DNA from: Massilia frigida
Lineage (GTDB): Bacteria > Pseudomonadota > Gammaproteobacteria > Burkholderiales > Burkholderiaceae_D
Assembly (NCBI RefSeq): GCF_011682175.1
Contig: NZ_WHJG01000057.1
Span: 1-39,135, forward strand
Reading direction: 5' to 3'
DNA: 39,135 nt
Below the pieces are notes generated by a model that saw only the letters and a program-made list of their open reading frames with translations, was not told where the DNA came from and did not search any database. Positions 8,008 through 15,741 of the stretch are shown here, piece by piece (positions within the stretch are counted from its first letter, which is position 1; the number at the start of each line of letters is the position of its first letter). Both the position numbers and the translations under genes were made by a program.

Positions 8008-8977
8008 GCCAAGCGTAACCAACCCGACTATTGCTGACGTGTACAATTTAATCGATGAAAGTAAATTGATACTGCGCCCGGACTTTCAGCGGAAATTTGT
8101 TTGGACCCATGAGCATCAAGAGGCGTTCATAGACACTGTCCTCAATGGACTTCCGTTCCCAGAGATTTATGTGTGCGAAGGCGAAGTGGACGTACAAAAG
8201 CTGAGAACAACCCGATTGGTAATCGATGGGCAGCAGCGCTTAACGACAATTCGAAACTACATCGAAGGCAGGCAAGATCAGGTATTGGCGAAAATCCCCG
8301 TATACCAATCACTTACCCAAACTCAAAAGCAAGATTTTCTGTCATATCAAATAGTGATGCGCGACCTTGGGCGGGTAGATGAAGAAACAACAAGAGAAAT
8401 ATTTCGTAGAATTAATCTTACTAAGTTTAAGCTTGATGACGTTGAGATCCATAATGCAGTTTACGATGGCCAATTCATTCAAGCTGCCAAATACGTTCTC
8501 GAGAACATTCACTTAGAACAGTACGGCGTGCTTCGCGAGTCAGAGTTTACACGAATGGCGGATCTCCACTTTATTCTTTTGGTGATGGCGACAATCGAGA
8601 ACGACGGGTATTTTGCGCAAGATCGAGAAGTCGAGCCTAAAGTTGCTGGACTAAATGATGAATATCCAAATCGTGATTATATGATCGCGCATCTTATTAA
8701 AACATTTGCCATCATCCGTGATGCGGACTTACCGGTTGACTCAATGTGGTTTAGGAAATCAAATTTCTTTACGCTAGTTGTAGAGGTGGCAAAGCACCAA
8801 GATACCCTACCTGATGATTTTAGAGATCGCCTCCTTAAACTAGAGGAAAATGTAATGAAAAATCGTTCCAACACAAATTCAGAGTTTAATAGATATTATT
8901 CATATATGTACCAGGCCACCCATGGGCGAGCTGCCCGAGTGGTCCGAGGAGAGTTTTTCGAAAAATATTGTTTATGA
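7991..8977 (+). CDS. DUF262 domain protein (GmrS-like / ParB-like fold)
   Basis: A 328-residue protein. The DUF262 hallmarks are clear: LRPDFQRKFVWTHEHQ (residues 28-43), the PFPEIYVCE strand, and VIDGQQRLTTI with the DGQQR motif at 79-83. In GmrSD type IV restriction enzymes this domain binds or hydrolyses nucleotides and couples to an HNH nuclease (DUF1524). Here no HNH part is present, so the enzyme partner may be the overlapping nucleotidyltransferase. The start is the ATG at 7991, which has GGAGA five bases upstream inside the preceding gene; a TTG at 7979 is less likely. The gene is AT-rich relative to the window. Role in phage defence is an inference from domain and context. Confidence 0.78.
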   Translation: MPLQIKPSVTNPTIADVYNLIDESKLILRPDFQRKFVWTHEHQEAFIDTVLNGLPFPEIYVCEGEVDVQKLRTTRLVIDGQQRLTTIRNYIEGRQDQVLAKIPVYQSLTQTQKQDFLSYQIVMRDLGRVDEETTREIFRRINLTKFKLDDVEIHNAVYDGQFIQAAKYVLENIHLEQYGVLRESEFTRMADLHFILLVMATIENDGYFAQDREVEPKVAGLNDEYPNRDYMIAHLIKTFAIIRDADLPVDSMWFRKSNFFTLVVEVAKHQDTLPDDFRDRLLKLEENVMKNRSNTNSEFNRYYSYMYQATHGRAARVVRGEFFEKYCL

Positions 8978-8998
8978 GCGAGTCCTTTCTAAGCGCAC

Positions 8999-9176
8999 TT
9001 AACAGGCTGTTGAAAAATCATTCTCTGGTGGGAAATTCTTCAAAAATAATCCAAACAATGCCTAAAATATAGGCGAAATATCGAGTTTTGCTCAGATTTT
9101 AGGCAGAACCGAATGGATTTTGGCCGGGATTTTGCGCGTTTGTGGGATGAAATTTCTTTTTTCAACACCCTGTTAA
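8999..9176. repeat. MITE-like element, 178 bp, with 19-20-bp inverted repeats
   Basis: TTAACAGGCTGTTGAAAAA at the left and, read inward from the right, TTAACAGGGTGTTGAAAAAA. The arms differ at one position. The outermost TTAA could be a duplicated target. There is no coding capacity inside. The terminal sequence CAGGSTGTTGAAAAA is of the kind found at ends of IS1182-like elements, and an IS1182-family transposase remnant occurs at 35.5 kb in this window, so mobilisation in trans is plausible. It sits directly after the DUF262 gene. Confidence 0.8.
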
Positions 9177-9644
9177 GACAATGCCAAATCGGGCGCGCCG
9201 TAAGCAAGCGAAGGCAAAGTTGTGATGATTGGCACGGTTGATTTTTTCGGCCACGGCACCACACCTCAATCAATTATGGGGCCGCAAAATGCTCATCTAA
9301 ATCGGTGCAGCCGCCTCCTGACGTCAGTGCAGTCGCCTTCTGAAAACGACAACTACGAAAGCTGTATGAGTTTTAAATCGCCGTTGAAAGAACCGCTCGA
9401 CTATATTCCGCCAGGGCAAGCTGAGGCAAACTATCACAAGCATCTGAGCGGTCAAGCCATTCGCCTGACTCACACTAACCGGCCTCTACGAAAGCCCGGG
9501 CGGTTCAATGAGGGTTCCGCTGGCCCTACGTTCTGAACTACGGTGACACTATTTGCCTTACAATCTTGGCAGGCCGACGCGCAGTGAAAATGCGTTAGAT
9601 TCGCAGGGGAAATAATGTGCGATCATTATGGTCAGAACTAAAGC
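9177..9644. other. Intergenic region with possible IS3-type terminus
   Basis: No convincing gene; the 104-codon frame at 9222-9536 has no recognisable protein features. The segment 9481-9507, read on the minus strand, begins TGAACCGCCCGGGCTTTCG. This resembles the terminal repeats of some IS3-family elements, so it may be the end of a lost insertion. The promoter of the downstream five-gene operon should lie at 9540-9640, but I cannot pick out clear -35/-10 boxes. Confidence 0.35.
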
Positions 9645-9659
9645 GTGGAAAGGTACATA

Positions 9660-11594
9660 GTGGGAAAGGCTTTCAAGGATGAGGTGTCCTGCATTCCTCA
9701 AACGCTGCGGTGGCTTAAAGAGCAACCAATATCGCAGCTTGAATCGACGACACGGTCGTGTGCCGATCGCTCTTTGATCGCAGTGGGCTCAGGCGGCTCG
9801 TTCACAGTGGCCGCTTACGTGGCAGGCCTGCATGAACGCAAGTACGGCAAGCTCTCACGCGCAGCGACACCGCTTGAATTGATCGCTGGGTTCGTCCCAA
9901 GCGATGTGGCTGCGGTCTTTTTGTCGGCCGAGGGCAAGAATAACGATATCCTGGCTGCGGCTCAAGCGCTTGTGGGAGCCGATCGGGGTAACATTGCGCT
10001 CACCCTCACGCCCGATAATCCGCTGCTCAGTTTCTGCAAAAGCACAGGAGTCGCGACCCCAATCGGCTACGATATTCCCTGGCAAAAAGATGGCTACCTT
10101 GCGACCAACAGCCTGATATCCATGATGGGGCTTTTCGCCCGAGCATACGACGACAAGTCGTTTGACACCTCGTTCCTTGACGAAAGCTGGCTGGACCAGC
10201 GCCGCAACGAGTTTAGAGCTTCTGTCGCCCTCGAGAATGTCGCCCGGGGAGCCGCGGTGATCGTGCTTTACGGCGGTGCCGGCAAAATCGCGGCGATCGA
10301 CGTTGAATCAAAGTTTTCTGAGGCGGCCTTAGGCAGTTGCCAGCCGGTTGACTATCGCCAGTTTGCTCACGGTAGGCATCTGCAACTGGCAGGAGAAGTG
10401 CTGCCAGTCGTTATTGCGTTTGGCGATGACGATGACGCCCCGTTGATTGACGCATCGTTGAACCTGTTCCCGGACGGCGTTCAGATACAGAGGATTTCCT
10501 TGACAAGTGGTTTCGCTGCTGGCGAACTCGAAGGCGTTATCTGCGCGATGCTCGTTGTCGAAGCTGTGTCCTCGCTTCGTAAAATGGATGTTGGTCAGCC
10601 GTTCGTTCCCTCGTTCGGACGAGCGCTGTACGGTACAGATATACGTGAGCTTGCATCAAAGTACAGCAGGAAGCCAGTATCGCTGCTGTCCCGCAAGGCT
10701 CCCCATGTGGCACCCACAAGTGCTCATTCGGCGGCGTGGATTGATGCGGGCTTCGAATTTATCTCGCGTCTGGAAGTAGCCAGGTTCAAGGGCGTCGTAT
10801 GCGATTTTGACGGTACATGCTGCTATACGGCTCGCCGCGTGGATGGTCTCGACCCAAGCCTGCTCGATGAGCTCAGGCGCCTCGTTGATGGCGGTGTACG
10901 TATTGCGTTTGCAACCGGCAGGGGTGACTCTCTTCAAGATGACCTGCGCAAAAAACTTCCCCACCAATACTGGCCACACGTTTTCATCGGCTACTGCTCA
11001 GGTTCCTCGACCGCATGGCTGAACGAGGACTTCGATGCTGCGCAGCCGGACGATCGATTTGCATTGCTGCAATCATGGCTAACTGAGCATCACATGGTCT
11101 CTGATTGGCCGGCTGCCCCGAAAGTAATTGGCGGTCAGATGAGCATACGTTTGACGGACAATCTATCGAAAACTGCCATCACATCAGCCATCAAGTATTG
11201 GCTCGAAGAGAACAGGCACGCGGGCTGGCGGGTGTTTTGCTCGGGGCACTCCGTGGATGTTCTAACCGAGAACGTCGGAAAGCGTAATGTGGCTTCAAAA
11301 TTTGCGCATCTAATAGGGGCGGACCCAAACGACGAGATCCTTCGGATTGGGGATTCGGGCGATTTCGGTGGCAACGATCACGAGCTTCTTTCGACAGGAC
11401 TGGGATTGAGCGTTGCAGCTGCCTCCCCGCTGATGGACGCGTGCTGGAATTTTCTCGCGCCAGACGTTCACGGTGCGGCTGGTACATTCCATTACTTGTC
11501 AGCGCTTGAAGTTCAAGATGGCGAGGCCAGATTCTCCGAAAAATTCCTCCATGACGTACGCGCTATGCTCATGCAGGACAAAGGTATCGAATGA
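9660..11594 (+). CDS. SIS-domain / HAD phosphatase fusion protein
   Basis: About 644 residues with two enzyme-like parts. The first 330 residues form a sugar-isomerase (SIS) double-lobe: AVGSGGSFTVAAYVAG near residue 45 resembles the phosphosugar-binding loop, and FLSAEGKNNDILAAA the second conserved strand-turn. From about 375 on there is a HAD hydrolase of the Cof/type IIB kind: VVCDFDGTCCYT (nucleophile D), FATGRG (motif II) and RIGDSGDFGGNDHELL (acidic motif IV). A fusion of phosphosugar binding with a phosphatase suggests processing of a phosphorylated sugar or sugar-nucleotide. It is the first gene of a five-gene operon and its stop overlaps the next start as ATGA. I prefer the GTG at 9660 because GGAAAGG lies 6 bases upstream; GTG at 9645 is the alternative. 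Domain calls are firm; the substrate is unknown. Confidence 0.8.
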   Translation: MGKAFKDEVSCIPQTLRWLKEQPISQLESTTRSCADRSLIAVGSGGSFTVAAYVAGLHERKYGKLSRAATPLELIAGFVPSDVAAVFLSAEGKNNDILAAAQALVGADRGNIALTLTPDNPLLSFCKSTGVATPIGYDIPWQKDGYLATNSLISMMGLFARAYDDKSFDTSFLDESWLDQRRNEFRASVALENVARGAAVIVLYGGAGKIAAIDVESKFSEAALGSCQPVDYRQFAHGRHLQLAGEVLPVVIAFGDDDDAPLIDASLNLFPDGVQIQRISLTSGFAAGELEGVICAMLVVEAVSSLRKMDVGQPFVPSFGRALYGTDIRELASKYSRKPVSLLSRKAPHVAPTSAHSAAWIDAGFEFISRLEVARFKGVVCDFDGTCCYTARRVDGLDPSLLDELRRLVDGGVRIAFATGRGDSLQDDLRKKLPHQYWPHVFIGYCSGSSTAWLNEDFDAAQPDDRFALLQSWLTEHHMVSDWPAAPKVIGGQMSIRLTDNLSKTAITSAIKYWLEENRHAGWRVFCSGHSVDVLTENVGKRNVASKFAHLIGADPNDEILRIGDSGDFGGNDHELLSTGLGLSVAAASPLMDACWNFLAPDVHGAAGTFHYLSALEVQDGEARFSEKFLHDVRAMLMQDKGIE

Positions 11595-12727
11595 AAACTC
11601 AACTTGGCAAACGGCTGCTGGCCGAGCTTATGGGGTGGGACGATGCGCAAGCGACCGTTGAATTCGCATGGTTGCAGACCATGGTCGAGTACAAGTACGA
11701 CCACTATCAGGGCTACAGCCCTGGATCGCGCTTCTTTGTCAATCTGCTCTCGTGGCTGGCCCAGTTTGCCCCAGCTGATCGGGCGACAGCATATGATTTG
11801 ATCCGCACCAAACTCGTGTTTATCAGCCAGCGTGAGATGCACCACCTAGTCGGCCTAACCTTACCGCGCCTTCATAGGGACAATCGGCGTGCTGTTGCAG
11901 ACCAGCTTGGTGTACCGATGTGCACGACATGGGGCAATGCCGTAGCCGAGAAGCGGCTCACCGAAGTCAACCGCCGCACGGTCTACATTGGGCTGAGCGA
12001 TGGGGCACGCACGGATGTTCTACGGCGCCTGAACGAGGGTGTTATTTCAAACGAACAGATTGTCGCTGCCACCGAAATCTCAGAAAAAAAGTGGGACAAG
12101 CTGCGTGCCGGATTGGCCGACCGGCTCAGGAAAGAACACCTGGGCGGAGTTCCTGCGCTTTTCGAAAGGATTTGCCTTGTCGACGATTTCACCGCATCAG
12201 GTTCAAGCTTGATCCGGAAGGACAAGGGGCAGTGGAAGGGAAAGGTACCGACCTTCATCAGCCAAATGTCGGAACGACCTGACCAAAATCGTTTCGGCAC
12301 GCATGTCACTAAAGACTGCGTCGTTCAGATCCATCATTACATCGGCACTGAAAAATCCAGGCGTGTGATTGATGATCTGCTCGGCGAATACAAGCTTGAG
12401 TTGGGTGAGCTCAAGATCAGCTTCAAGGCAACCTATTCCATGGTGCTCTACGAATCGATCGTCATCGGAGATTCGAGCGACGCCCGGCTGGTTGACCTTC
12501 TGCGGCGGTACTACAGCGCTTCGTGCGCAGACGACCATACGGGCAAGGATATTTGGTTTGGGTACAAACAGTGCGGCCTACCCTTAATACTTGATCACAA
12601 CACACCGAATAACTCGATTGCCCTGCTGTGGGCGGCTAGCGCGCGGTCTGCTGAGGGGCTGGCGCACGAAATGAAACCCCTTTTCCCAAGAAAGAAGCGG
12701 CACGTCGAGCATGGACAATCCATTTAA
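11591..12727 (+). CDS. Phosphoribosyltransferase-like protein of conflict-system type
   Basis: A 378-residue protein carrying the type I phosphoribosyltransferase PRPP loop: ERICLVDDFTASGSSLIRK, residues 192-210, with the two acidic residues at 198-199 and the small-residue loop after them. This loop binds the ribose-5-phosphate of PRPP. The protein is much longer than salvage enzymes (about 180-220 residues), with an N-terminal helical part and a C-terminal extension. That and the operon suggest the PRTase group linked to biological conflict systems rather than purine or pyrimidine salvage. That subfamily assignment is from memory and needs a profile search. It overlaps the SIS-HAD gene by four bases (ATGA) and the following ATPase gene by 17 bases. 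Confidence 0.75.
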   Translation: MKTQLGKRLLAELMGWDDAQATVEFAWLQTMVEYKYDHYQGYSPGSRFFVNLLSWLAQFAPADRATAYDLIRTKLVFISQREMHHLVGLTLPRLHRDNRRAVADQLGVPMCTTWGNAVAEKRLTEVNRRTVYIGLSDGARTDVLRRLNEGVISNEQIVAATEISEKKWDKLRAGLADRLRKEHLGGVPALFERICLVDDFTASGSSLIRKDKGQWKGKVPTFISQMSERPDQNRFGTHVTKDCVVQIHHYIGTEKSRRVIDDLLGEYKLELGELKISFKATYSMVLYESIVIGDSSDARLVDLLRRYYSASCADDHTGKDIWFGYKQCGLPLILDHNTPNNSIALLWAASARSAEGLAHEMKPLFPRKKRHVEHGQSI

Positions 12728-14657
12728 AAAGCGGGCCACCGAGTACTTTGACGATCCGACAGCACTGCTGTCGCTCGTCAGCGCGGAGCCGATACGCGCG
12801 TTTTTTTCGGGTCAGCACGAGCAGCTGTTCGATCGTCCTGTAACGGTTGTAGGCACGCCTGGCAGCGGGAAAACCACGCTTGCCCATCTGCTCGAACTAG
12901 ACACCTTGGTCGCCTTAGTTCAGCTGGCTCGCAACAATGACAACAAGAGCCTGGTTGCAGAGCTGGCTCAGTTTCGCATCCTCGACAATCTCGTTCCCAC
13001 GATTCTTGCGTTCAGGCTTCCTGCAGGATCCACGCTGCGTGACATCTGGCAGCTTCCCTACTCGCTTAGCACACGCTCAGCATTGTTTCGGTCGTTCATC
13101 CAGGCCAGAGCAGTGTTGGGCTGGCTTCGAAAACTTGAAAAGGTCCAAGTACCGCCGTCAGCGATCAAGGTGGCAACCCGGGAACACCTGGAGACTGTGC
13201 GAGGTCTCATCAAAGCAAACGACGCAAGCGAAATGCGAGCCTTCGCACGAGATGTCGAGGAGCAGATCTTCAGGGTCGTTACGGCACTTGCGCCACCGTC
13301 AGAAGCGGAACTGGCAAGCACCGGGCTGTCGTCAACCTATCAGGCGTTTGATGCCATCGAAGCTTTTGTGATCGATGGAATCCCAAATGTTGTCGGTAGC
13401 GAGATCAGATTGAAACCTCTGTTTATCCTGGACGACGCGCATGAATTACATCCTGAACAGTTCGCCGACGTCGGACAGTGGTTTAGAAATCGAGAACTCA
13501 AAATCGCGCGTTGGATCGTTACCCGCATAGACGCGCTCGGCCCGGACGAATTTCGTGCTGCACTCGCCGGTAGTGACAGGCCATTGGCAGGAACCACTCC
13601 TGGGCGCGACCACATGTACGTGCTGATGCAACGCGCCCGAAAGGATCGCAAAGCGTTTCGTGCAGTGGCCAAGGACATCGCGCATCGCTACATTGAACAG
13701 ATGCCAGCCTTGCGTCGACAGGTTAATACTCTTGAATCGTGCCTTGAAGCCAGGCAGCCATCCTTGACCGCCGGCGATGCAGAAAAGCTGGCGCAAAAAG
13801 TCGCATCGATCATGGCAAAGTCCGGCATTACCGATCAGACCAAACGACAGCTTGAAGGCTTGTTGCCACCGCAACTGGGGCTTGACCAGCGACAGGCAGT
13901 ACTGAGGATCCTGCTACATCGTGAGATGAAGCGCACCCCACAAACCGACATGTTCGCTATGTTCGACGAAGCGCCGGGGGAAGAAGAGGTGGTCGATCTG
14001 CAGAACGTCTCTGCGGATGAGGACAGCGATACGGACACAAAGAAAAAGGCTAAAGCAGCGTTGATCGCGGGCGCGAACATCCAGCTGATGCACGATTTTC
14101 AGCGCCCGTACTACTTCACGTTTGATATGGTGGCCGACGCAAGCAGCGACAACATCGAGCAGTTCATCAGCTTAGCCGGCGCGCTAGTCGACGTGATCGA
14201 AACCAGGTTGCTGCGCAACCAGCCTTTGAAGCTGGACGCCAAGGTCCAACATCAAACCCTGGTCAAGCGGGCCGAGGACACGGTTAATGCCTGGGATTTT
14301 CCGCACAGCGAATATGTACGCAAGATCGTCGGATATATTGCCAAGCGATGCGTCGAAAAGAGCTTAGAGCCTAACGCGCCACTGGACGACGGGGCAAATA
14401 CCTTTGGCGTCCCGCAGGCCGAGATAGACCGTCTTCGTAAGGAGAACGGCCTGTTTATACAGGTGATTCACTATGCCCAAGCCTACAACGCCTTCTCCAT
14501 ACTTGAACATTACGAGTGCAAAAGGAAGACTTGGTGCTTGTTCGAACTGGGTGGGCTCCCGATCATCGCCAACGGGCTCACGCTGGGCCGAGGAGGCTTC
14601 TGCGAAGGACACCTTTCCGATCTCATGGATTGCATAAGCGACGATGCCAAGATTTAA
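12711..14657 (+). CDS. P-loop ATPase, large regulatory NTPase
   Basis: A 648-residue protein. Walker A is GTPGSGKTT at 48-56. A Walker B-like strand with following acidic pair (PLFILDDAHELHPEQF) is near residue 240, and a possible sensor (ARWIVTRIDAL) follows about 25 residues later. This arrangement fits an AAA+/STAND-like switch ATPase. The long helical C-terminal half has no recognised domain and includes an acidic linker near 420-445 (EEEVVDLQNVSADEDSDTD). In the operon it is the only obvious energy-driven switch, so a sensor or gatekeeper role for the neighbouring enzymes is an inference. The start ATG lies within the end of the PRTase gene, and the end overlaps the next gene by 14 bases. 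Confidence 0.72.
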   Translation: MDNPFKKRATEYFDDPTALLSLVSAEPIRAFFSGQHEQLFDRPVTVVGTPGSGKTTLAHLLELDTLVALVQLARNNDNKSLVAELAQFRILDNLVPTILAFRLPAGSTLRDIWQLPYSLSTRSALFRSFIQARAVLGWLRKLEKVQVPPSAIKVATREHLETVRGLIKANDASEMRAFARDVEEQIFRVVTALAPPSEAELASTGLSSTYQAFDAIEAFVIDGIPNVVGSEIRLKPLFILDDAHELHPEQFADVGQWFRNRELKIARWIVTRIDALGPDEFRAALAGSDRPLAGTTPGRDHMYVLMQRARKDRKAFRAVAKDIAHRYIEQMPALRRQVNTLESCLEARQPSLTAGDAEKLAQKVASIMAKSGITDQTKRQLEGLLPPQLGLDQRQAVLRILLHREMKRTPQTDMFAMFDEAPGEEEVVDLQNVSADEDSDTDTKKKAKAALIAGANIQLMHDFQRPYYFTFDMVADASSDNIEQFISLAGALVDVIETRLLRNQPLKLDAKVQHQTLVKRAEDTVNAWDFPHSEYVRKIVGYIAKRCVEKSLEPNAPLDDGANTFGVPQAEIDRLRKENGLFIQVIHYAQAYNAFSILEHYECKRKTWCLFELGGLPIIANGLTLGRGGFCEGHLSDLMDCISDDAKI

Positions 14658-15741
14658 TACTGACAACTGCGTTTCCCACGGCGCCGACGACGTCGATGAG
14701 TTTATAGTTCATCATCTGGGCCAAGCCACTAGGGTGCTCTTTATCGGTACGGTGGGCATCGAACCCAGCAGTCTCTATTTTCCAAGCAAAATGGCCGGCG
14801 CGGGTAACACGGATTTCCGGTTTCTGATCGAGCAACGCGCCATTACCAGTCCTATCGTGCATGAGCTGGGGTTACGACATCGCAGGTGGCTAACCGAGAA
14901 CCTTCCCGGCGAAGCGTGCACCTTTCATGACGTTGAGGTCATCTCAAAGGACGGGGCAACTGTCGCCGGCAGGAACGCTGTCACGATCGCGGCAGCCTGG
15001 CACGACGCCAAGTACAGCGATATCGTCGTGGACGGCTCAGGTATGTCCAGGGGGATTTGCTTTCCGTTGCTGCGCCAGGCAATGCAAATCGGCGAACGGT
15101 TCGGCGCGAACGTCCATATGCTCATCGCCAGTAATAACCACCGGACGATCCAGCTTAAGTCGGAGTCGAACGACCGCCCGGACTGGATCCACGGGTTCCA
15201 GGGTCGTATGGAGTTGGATTCGATGTCAGAGGCACTGACACTCTGGATTCCGCAGCTTGCCCATGGCAGCGCATCGCAACTCGATGTTATGTACCGGCAC
15301 TTGACTGCACTTGGAGTTGCGTTGGCAGAAATCTGTCCGATTGTACCTTTCCCGTCGGAGGACCCACGTCGTGGAGATGAGCTCCTGTTCGAGTGTCGCG
15401 AGGCCTTACGAGGGGACGTCGGTAACGAGCGGCTGAACGTCATTTATGCTCATGAGGCTGACCCAATGGATGTGTTCCTCTCGATCGCGCGATTGGAAAA
15501 CACCCGTCGCGAAGTGTTCTCGGCAACAAAAAAAGAGGCCGTGTCCGTGCTATCACCCTCGGGATGGCGACTTGGAAGCGTGGGAATGGTCCTTGCTGCG
15601 ATCGCACTGGACCTCCCTTTGCTCTATGTCGAGACGATTGGGTATACTACGGATTCACCATTGCCCGTGCCTGTTGAGACCCCATCGGCCGACCGCAAGT
15701 GGCACGTTTGGGTCGCCGGGAGTCCGTATGCAGGTTTGTAG
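14644..15741 (+). CDS. Unknown protein of the PRTase/PfkB operon
   Basis: A 365-residue protein I do not recognise. An N-terminal strand-loop (RVLFIGTVGIEPSSLYFP, about 29-46) looks like the start of a Rossmann-type fold. A second strand with a glycine turn (SDIVVDGSGMSRGICFPLL, about 125-143) and a later segment (LNVIYAHEADPMDVFLSI, about 265-282) suggest repeated alpha/beta units. The overall impression is of a ligand-sensing alpha/beta protein, but no catalytic motif is evident. It overlaps the ATPase gene by 14 bases and the PfkB gene by 14 bases, so it is certainly part of the operon. Candidate roles are sensing or binding the product made by the SIS-HAD, PRTase and PfkB enzymes. Confidence 0.7.
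   Translation: MPRFNTDNCVSHGADDVDEFIVHHLGQATRVLFIGTVGIEPSSLYFPSKMAGAGNTDFRFLIEQRAITSPIVHELGLRHRRWLTENLPGEACTFHDVEVISKDGATVAGRNAVTIAAAWHDAKYSDIVVDGSGMSRGICFPLLRQAMQIGERFGANVHMLIASNNHRTIQLKSESNDRPDWIHGFQGRMELDSMSEALTLWIPQLAHGSASQLDVMYRHLTALGVALAEICPIVPFPSEDPRRGDELLFECREALRGDVGNERLNVIYAHEADPMDVFLSIARLENTRREVFSATKKEAVSVLSPSGWRLGSVGMVLAAIALDLPLLYVETIGYTTDSPLPVPVETPSADRKWHVWVAGSPYAGL

Noticed and set aside
9222-9536. 104-codon plus-strand frame before the five-gene operon
   Set aside because: No motif; it contains what may be an IS3-type terminal sequence, so it is more likely non-coding.
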